In this document: piece after piece, positions 59,008 to 64,000 of the stretch
Position numbering within the stretch: the first letter of the stretch is position 1
Layout of the letters: the number at the start of each line of letters is the position of its first letter
Source: DASUPK01 sp963743575
GTDB taxonomy: Bacteria > Actinomycetota > Thermoleophilia > Solirubrobacterales > 70-9
Reading direction: 5' to 3'
Length of the DNA: 64,000 nucleotides
Assembly (NCBI GenBank): GCA_963743575.1
Contig: CAVUQC010000002.1
Location: 186,001-250,000, forward strand
The notes under the pieces: generated by a model
The model's input: the letters and a program-made list of their open reading frames with translations, nothing else
Database searches by the model: none
Told to the model about the DNA's origin: nothing
Translations under genes and position numbers: made by a program

Positions 59008-60009
59008 GTGGAGAAGGCAGAGCTCATCTGGAAGAACGGCGAATTCGTCCCATGGGACGAGGCCAACGTGCACGTCCTCACGCACGGCCTGCACTACGGC
59101 ACCGGCGTCTTCGAGGGAATCCGCTGCTACGACACTGAGGTCGGCCCGGCGATCTTCCGCCATCAGGACCACTTGGACCGGCTCGCCAAATCCGCCGAGC
59201 TCTACTACCTGCCGCTGAATCACGACCTCGAGGAGATCCGCGAGGCGACCAAGGAGCTGATCCGCCGCAACGGGCTGCGCAGCTGCTACATCCGGCCGCT
59301 CGCCTTCCGCGGCTACGGCGAGATGGGCCTGTTCGCGCAGAGCGCCCCGGTGGACGTGATCATCGCCGTCTGGCCGTGGGGCGCCTACCTCGGGGAGGAG
59401 GGCAAGCAGAAGGGCATCCGCGCCAAGGTCTCATCGTGGCGGCGCATCTCGCCCTCGGGGCTCATCCCGCACGCCAAGGCCTCAGGCCAGTATCTGAATT
59501 CGATCCTCGCCAAGACCGAGAGCGCCAACGCGGGCTACGACGAGGCGATCCTGCTCGATGACCGGGGCTTCGTCTGTGAGGGCTCGGGCGAGAACATCTA
59601 CCTCGTGCGCGAGGGCGAGATCGTCACGCCGGGGCACACCTCTTCGATCCTCGATGGGATAAACCGCAAGTCGGTCATCCAACTCGCCCGCGATCTCGGC
59701 TACACCGTCGTCGAGCGCGACATCGCACGCGCCGAGCTCTACATGGCCGAGGAGGTGTTCCTGACCGGCACTGCCGCCGAGCTGGTTCCCGTGCGGGAGA
59801 TCGATGATCACGGCATCGGCGAGCCGGGGGAGATCACCCGCGTCATCCAGGCCAAGTTCGACGACGCGCTCCATGGGCGCCTTGAGGAGTACCGCGAGTG
59901 GCTCGACCCGGTGGGGGAGCCGACCGGCGAGGCACCGCGTGAGCCCACCCCGCAAGAGGTGGACGCCGAGGAGGTCGGGGAGCCGGCCTCCGGTACCCTG
60001 GGCTCCTGA
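59008..60009 (+). CDS. ilvE: Branched-chain amino acid aminotransferase
   Basis: This PLP class IV enzyme of 333 residues has VHVLTHGLHYGTGVFEGIRCY, the PLP Lys in PHAKASGQYLNSILAK, EAILLDDRGFVCEGSGENIY and the phosphate-binding LTGTAAELVPV. It performs the last step of Leu, Ile and Val synthesis. The C terminus has about 25 extra acidic/Pro residues. GTG 59008 lies eight bases after CATACT, a -10-like box. Confidence 0.95.
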   Translation: MEKAELIWKNGEFVPWDEANVHVLTHGLHYGTGVFEGIRCYDTEVGPAIFRHQDHLDRLAKSAELYYLPLNHDLEEIREATKELIRRNGLRSCYIRPLAFRGYGEMGLFAQSAPVDVIIAVWPWGAYLGEEGKQKGIRAKVSSWRRISPSGLIPHAKASGQYLNSILAKTESANAGYDEAILLDDRGFVCEGSGENIYLVREGEIVTPGHTSSILDGINRKSVIQLARDLGYTVVERDIARAELYMAEEVFLTGTAAELVPVREIDDHGIGEPGEITRVIQAKFDDALHGRLEEYREWLDPVGEPTGEAPREPTPQEVDAEEVGEPASGTLGS

Positions 60010-60046
60010 TGCTGCACCGCTTCACAGGGCGAATTACGCAGGCCGC

Positions 60047-60088
60047 GACCGCTTAGCGGTCCCGGTCCGCACGACCCCGTTCAGGGGT
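60047..60088 (+). promoter_or_regulatory. Two hairpins in the ilvE-cimA gap
   Basis: GACCGC-TTA-GCGGTC (60047-60061) and ACCCC-GTTCA-GGGGT followed by TT (60074-60090) lie between ilvE and cimA. A short 15-codon ORF (ATG 60009, stop TAG 60054) overlaps the first stem. The layout could be a terminator for ilvE or an attenuator for cimA; the small ORF has only one Ile and no run of branched-chain codons. Confidence 0.4.
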
Positions 60089-60117
60089 TTCACCTTCTCC
60101 CTCGAAGAAAGGCAGCG

Positions 60118-61719
60118 ATGACACAGGTTCTCCTCTACGACACGACTCTCCGGGACGGCATGCAGGGACAGGGCATGTCGCTCTCGGCGCAGGAGAAGGC
60201 GCGCGTGGTGCGCAAGCTCGACGAGCTCGGCATCCACTTCATCGAAGCGGGCTTCCCGGGCTCGAACCCCAAGGAGCTCGAGCTCTTCGAGATGCTGGCC
60301 GAGATCGAGCTGAAGCAGGCTGCGGTCTGCGCCTTCGGGATGACCAGGCGCCGCGATACCGAGGCCGCCGAGGACGAGGCTCTGCGCCTGCTCGCCGCCG
60401 GGTTCGCGCCGGTCGTCACCCTGGTCGGGAAGACCTGGGCCCTTCACCTCGAGAAGGTGACCAAGGTGAGCCGCGAGGAGAACCTCTCGATGATCCGGGA
60501 CTCGGTCGCCTACCTGACCGACGCGGGCAAGCGCGTCATCTACGACGCGGAGCACTTCTTCGACGGTTACCGCGACGACTCCGGCTACGCGCTGGAATGC
60601 GTGCGAGCCGCGGCTGACGCGGGGGCTGAGAACGTCACCCTCTGTGACACCAACGGCTCGAGCCTGCCGCCGCAGATCGCCGAGGCGACGCGGGCGGTCG
60701 CGGGCGATCTCGACGTCGCGGTCGGGATCCACACGCACAACGACCTCGAGTGCGCGGTGGCGAATTCGCTGGCCGCGGTGGACGAGGGCGCCATGCTGGT
60801 CCAGGGCACGATGAACGGAATCGGCGAGCGGACGGGCAACGCCAACCTCACCTCGATCCTGCCGGCCCTCCAGCTCAAGATGGGCCGCGAGTGCGTCAGC
60901 GACGAGCAGATCTCACGCCTCACCGGCATCGCCCACTTCATCGACGAGCTGCTCAACATCACCCCAAATCCCGACCAGCCGTTCGTCGGGCGCAACGCGT
61001 TCGCTCACAAGGGCGGCATGCACGTGGCCGGGGTCAGCGCGGATGCGCGCACCTTCGAGCACATGGACCCCGCCGAGGTGGGCAACGAGCGCGAGATGGT
61101 CGTCTCCGAGCTCTCGGGGAAGGGAACGGTCCTCTCGCGCGCCGACCGCGCCGGCATCCCCCTCGACGAAGAGCAGGCCGCCAGGGCGCTGCGCACCGTG
61201 AAGGAGCGCGAGCATCGCGGCTACCACTACGAGGCCGCCGATGCTTCGTTCGAGCTGCTCCTTCGCAAGGAGACCGAGGACTATGAGCCGCTCTTCCGGC
61301 TCGAGGGCTTCAGGGTGCTGGTCGAGAAGCGCGAGGACGGCAAGGTTGTCACGGAAGCGACGATCAAGGTCTGGGTCGACGGCGAGCGCTACCTGCGCAC
61401 CGCGGAGGGCAACGGCCCCGTGAATGCACTCGACACGGCCCTGCGCGGCGCCATCATCGACCGCCATCCTCACCTCGCCGACATCGAGCTCACGAACTAC
61501 AAGGTCCGCATCCTGGACGAGCACCACGGGACCGGGGCAGTGACACGCGTGCTACTCGATTCGTCCGACGGCGAACGCGAATGGGGCTCTATCGGCGTCT
61601 CGGAGAACATCATCGAGGCGTCCTGGGAGGCCCTGGTCGACTCGCTCGAATACGCCTTCCAGCCCCGCGAACAGGGTGAGCCCCCGAGTGAACGAACCGA
61701 TCCCGCTCGCACGACCTGA
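60118..61719 (+). CDS. cimA: Citramalate synthase
   Basis: This DRE-TIM enzyme of 533 residues begins VLLYDTTLRDGMQGQGMSLS. It has IEAGFPGSNPKE, FGMTRRR, a YDAEHFFDGYRDD segment typical of CimA rather than LeuA, the GIHTHNDLECAVAN metal site, NAFAHKGGMHVAGV and a C-terminal LeuA-type regulatory domain. It condenses pyruvate with acetyl-CoA, supplying 2-ketobutyrate for isoleucine without threonine. GAAAGG precedes ATG 60118. The end overlaps the next gene by 44 bases. Confidence 0.93.
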   Translation: MTQVLLYDTTLRDGMQGQGMSLSAQEKARVVRKLDELGIHFIEAGFPGSNPKELELFEMLAEIELKQAAVCAFGMTRRRDTEAAEDEALRLLAAGFAPVVTLVGKTWALHLEKVTKVSREENLSMIRDSVAYLTDAGKRVIYDAEHFFDGYRDDSGYALECVRAAADAGAENVTLCDTNGSSLPPQIAEATRAVAGDLDVAVGIHTHNDLECAVANSLAAVDEGAMLVQGTMNGIGERTGNANLTSILPALQLKMGRECVSDEQISRLTGIAHFIDELLNITPNPDQPFVGRNAFAHKGGMHVAGVSADARTFEHMDPAEVGNEREMVVSELSGKGTVLSRADRAGIPLDEEQAARALRTVKEREHRGYHYEAADASFELLLRKETEDYEPLFRLEGFRVLVEKREDGKVVTEATIKVWVDGERYLRTAEGNGPVNALDTALRGAIIDRHPHLADIELTNYKVRILDEHHGTGAVTRVLLDSSDGEREWGSIGVSENIIEASWEALVDSLEYAFQPREQGEPPSERTDPARTT

Positions 61720-62845
61720 GCTCGGCCCGCGCGAGGAGGAGCTGCTGCTGGAGGTCGTCCGCTCCGGCTCGCTCTCGCTGGGGCCGAAGCTCGAGCAGTT
61801 CGAGCACGACTTCTCGGATTGGATCGGCGGGGCGGCCTACGCCGTGGCTGTCTCCAGCGGGACCGCCGCGCTTCATCTCGGGGTTCGGTCCAAGGGGTGG
61901 TCAGAGGGGGACGAGGTCGTCACCAGCCCGCTCAGCTTCGTCGCGTCGACCAACTGCCTGCTCTACGAGGGGGCCGAGCCCGTCTTCGCGGACATCGACC
62001 CCGTCACACTCAACCTGGATCCGGAGAAGGCCGCCGAGGCGGTGGGGGAGAAGACGGCGGGCCTCCTGCCGGTCCACATCTTCGGCTACCCGGCGGATCT
62101 GCCGGCCTTCGGGGCACTCGCCAAGCAGCACGACCTCGGCGTGCTCGAGGACGCCTGCCAGGCGCTCGGCGCGATCGACAGCACCGGCGCGAAGATCGGT
62201 ACCGATGGCAACCCCGCCACCTTCGCCTTCTACGCCAACAAGCAGATGACCACGGGGGAGGGGGGCATCCTCGCAACCCCCGACCAGGATGTGGCCGAGG
62301 CGATGCGCAGCGAGCGCAACCAGGGCCGGGCCCCGGACATGTCACGGCTCGACCATGACCGCATCGGGTTCAACTACCGGCTCACCGACCTGCACGCCGC
62401 CATCGGCATCGCCCAGCTGGAGCGACTCGACGAGATGCTCAACGCCCGCGACAACGTCGCGGCGCTCTACCGGGAGCGCCTGACCCAGCTCGGCGGCGCT
62501 CCGTGTGGCGAGCACGATGACGACGACATCGTCCTGCCGAACGAGAACCGAGGCGACGAGCGTCGCAGCTGGTTCGTGTTCTGCGTCCAGCTGCCGGACG
62601 GGACCGACCGCGACGCGGTCATCAAGTCTCTCGACTCGAACGGCGTCGCCTCCCGGGCGTATCTGCCGTGCATCCACCTGCTGCCCCCTTATCGCGAGCG
62701 CTTCGGCTTCGAGGGTGGCGAGTTCCCGATCGCGGAGAAGGTGGCCGAGCGCTCCCTCGCGCTCCCGTTCTTCACCTCGATGACCGAATCTCAGGTCGAT
62801 CGGGTCTGCACGGCGCTGGGCGAGGCGCTGGGAGTCCAACCCTAG
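61676..62845 (+). CDS. DegT/DnrJ/EryC1 family PLP aminotransferase
   Basis: This nucleotide-sugar type aminotransferase of 389 residues has AVSSGTAALHLGV, SPLSFVASTNCLLYEGAEPVFAD, EDACQALGA, the PLP Lys in FAFYANKQMTTGEGG, and GFNYRLTDLHAAIG. Members aminate keto-sugars on UDP or dTDP for glycans or antibiotics. It is unrelated to the amino acid genes around it. GTG 61676 overlaps cimA; GTG 61688 is an alternative. No sugar dehydratase is adjacent. Confidence 0.9.
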   Translation: MSPRVNEPIPLARPELGPREEELLLEVVRSGSLSLGPKLEQFEHDFSDWIGGAAYAVAVSSGTAALHLGVRSKGWSEGDEVVTSPLSFVASTNCLLYEGAEPVFADIDPVTLNLDPEKAAEAVGEKTAGLLPVHIFGYPADLPAFGALAKQHDLGVLEDACQALGAIDSTGAKIGTDGNPATFAFYANKQMTTGEGGILATPDQDVAEAMRSERNQGRAPDMSRLDHDRIGFNYRLTDLHAAIGIAQLERLDEMLNARDNVAALYRERLTQLGGAPCGEHDDDDIVLPNENRGDERRSWFVFCVQLPDGTDRDAVIKSLDSNGVASRAYLPCIHLLPPYRERFGFEGGEFPIAEKVAERSLALPFFTSMTESQVDRVCTALGEALGVQP

Positions 62846-62848
62846 ACT
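62843..62848 (+). promoter_or_regulatory. -10 box (TAGACT) for argH
   Basis: TAGACT lies eight bases before ATG 62857 and includes the preceding stop codon. Confidence 0.45.
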
Positions 62849-62856
62849 CACGAGTC

Positions 62857-64000
62857 ATGAGTCGCTTCGGCGAAGAACAGGACCCGCTGTTCGCGCGGAT
62901 CAACTCCTCGATCTCGTTCGATTGGCGCCTGGCGTCGTTCGACATCGAGCAGTCCAAGGCGCACGCGCGCGCTCTGGCCAAGCTCGGCGTGCTCGATGAG
63001 ACCGAGCTCGCGCAGATCACCGAGGGGCTCGATCAGGTCGGCGGCGAGCTCAGTTCGAGCAGGTTCGAGTTCCGCGAGGACGACGAGGACATTCACATGG
63101 CGATCGAGCGGCGGCTCACCGAGCTGATCGGCCCCCTCGGCGGCAAGCTCCACACGGCGCGCTCCCGCAACGACCAGGTGGCCACCGACCTCTCGCTGCT
63201 GGTGCGCGCGCACGCCGCACGCGCAATAGCGTTGCTGGAGAGCCTGATGGAGACGCTGGTTGCGCAGGCGGAAGCCCATCGCGACTGGGCGGCGCCCTCG
63301 TACACCCACCTGCAGCGCGCCCAGCCCGTCTACCTGGGACATCACCTGCTCGCCTACTTCTGGATGTTCCAGCGGGACGTCCGGCGCTTCTTCCGGGCGG
63401 CCGAGGCCACGACCGACATGCCCGCCGGCTCCGGCGCCCTGGCCGGGCTCAACTGGGACGTGGACCGCGACGCCCTGGCCGCGGACCTCGGCTTCGAGCG
63501 GCCCTATGCGAATTCCCTCGACGCAGTCTCGAACCGGGACTTCGCTCTCGACTACCTCTCCGCCGCCTCGATCTGCGCGATGCACCTCTCGCGCCTCGGC
63601 GCCGAGATCGTCCTGTGGTCCAGCCAGGAGTTCGGCTTCTGCGAGCTCCCCGACTCGTTCTCGTCGGGCTCGAGCATCATGCCCCAGAAGAAGAACCCCG
63701 ATGCGGCGGAGCTCCTGCGCGGTAAGGCGCCGCGGGTCGCGGCGTCGTTCCAGAGCCTGCTCGGCACGATGCACGCACTGCCGCTGGCCTACAGCAAGGA
63801 CCTCCAGGAGGACAAGGAGCCGCTCTTCGACGCGATCGACAACCTCGAGCTCTGCCTCGCCGCCGCCACCGGGATGCTCGGCGGGATCAGCTTCAACCGC
63901 GACCGCCTGGCAGCGGCGGCCGGTGACGAGATGCTCGCGGCAACCGATCTGGCCGACGCCCTCGTACAGGAGGGCGTCCCCTTCCGCGAGGCACACGGCC
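62857..64000 (+). CDS. argH: Argininosuccinate lyase, 5' part (runs off the window)
   Basis: The frame opens at ATG 62857 and has no stop before the window end (about 381 residues of a usual 460). Motifs: EDIHMAIERRLTELIG, KLHTARSRNDQVATD, YTHLQRAQPV with the catalytic His, and the lyase signature GSSIMPQKKNPD. It splits argininosuccinate to arginine and fumarate. No other arg gene is visible here. The C-terminal part lies outside. Confidence 0.95.
   Translation, partial: MSRFGEEQDPLFARINSSISFDWRLASFDIEQSKAHARALAKLGVLDETELAQITEGLDQVGGELSSSRFEFREDDEDIHMAIERRLTELIGPLGGKLHTARSRNDQVATDLSLLVRAHAARAIALLESLMETLVAQAEAHRDWAAPSYTHLQRAQPVYLGHHLLAYFWMFQRDVRRFFRAAEATTDMPAGSGALAGLNWDVDRDALAADLGFERPYANSLDAVSNRDFALDYLSAASICAMHLSRLGAEIVLWSSQEFGFCELPDSFSSGSSIMPQKKNPDAAELLRGKAPRVAASFQSLLGTMHALPLAYSKDLQEDKEPLFDAIDNLELCLAAATGMLGGISFNRDRLAAAAGDEMLAATDLADALVQEGVPFREAHG

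Overview
The window is a gene-dense, high-GC bacterial chromosome segment, mostly primary metabolism. The cysE/cysK pair, the Rpf-like secreted lytic protein behind a cyclic di-AMP riboswitch, GatCAB, menaquinone genes, an F420-type deazaflavin reductase, an HDOD-LuxR regulator and a PcrA intein all fit an actinobacterium. Gene content and arrangement recall the deep-branching Thermoleophilia (Solirubrobacterales/Gaiellales). That placement is inference from remembered gene style, not from a search. No rRNA, tRNA, IS element, phage or CRISPR array was seen.

Layout. 1-4.4 kb: LysR fragment, ydaO-type riboswitch with an Rpf-like gene, then a minus-strand block of epimerase, encapsulin shell, encapsulated ferritin and SixA phosphatase. 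4.5-13.6 kb: dnaE, a cysteine-rich orphan, a lipoprotein lytic transglycosylase, an ASCH protein, nfo head-to-head with a frameshifted gltX, an HDOD-LuxR regulator and a VanZ-like protein. 13.6-16.4 kb: cysteine synthesis (cysteine-free Rrf2 regulator, cysK, cysE) and a possibly truncated orphan. 16.5-25.2 kb: pcrA with a 363-residue intein, folD, four tandem related membrane proteins and a GMC oxidoreductase. 25.3-31.6 kb: gatCAB, a zinc-ribbon membrane protein, a glycosyltransferase, an SQD1-like sulfolipid-type synthase and a ribbon-helix-helix protein.

31.7-42.4 kb: ilvB-ilvN and ilvC, separated by a complete block of menF, menD, menC, menA, menB and menE. 42.4-50.4 kb: small membrane and cupin genes, serC-serA, a quinone oxidoreductase, an RTX-like secreted protein, a membrane protein and an AI-2E-family permease. 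50.4-64 kb: leuA behind a leucine-rich leader peptide, an HD-GYP response regulator, then XRE-cupin regulator-leuC-leuD-methyltransferase-leuB, ilvE, cimA, a DegT aminotransferase and the 5' part of argH.

How it works together. ilvBNC, leuABCD, ilvE and cimA cover most of branched-chain amino acid synthesis, with isoleucine probably made through citramalate. ilvD is not in the window. GltX (if non-discriminating) and GatCAB would together make Gln-tRNA or Asn-tRNA. Main points of interest: many starts preceded 6-12 bases upstream by a TANNNT box and no Shine-Dalgarno, suggesting widespread leaderless transcription; a leu attenuator-like leader; a methyltransferase translationally coupled inside the leu operon; an intein flanked by an apparent co-conversion tract; and palindromes placed over predicted -10 boxes of regulated genes.
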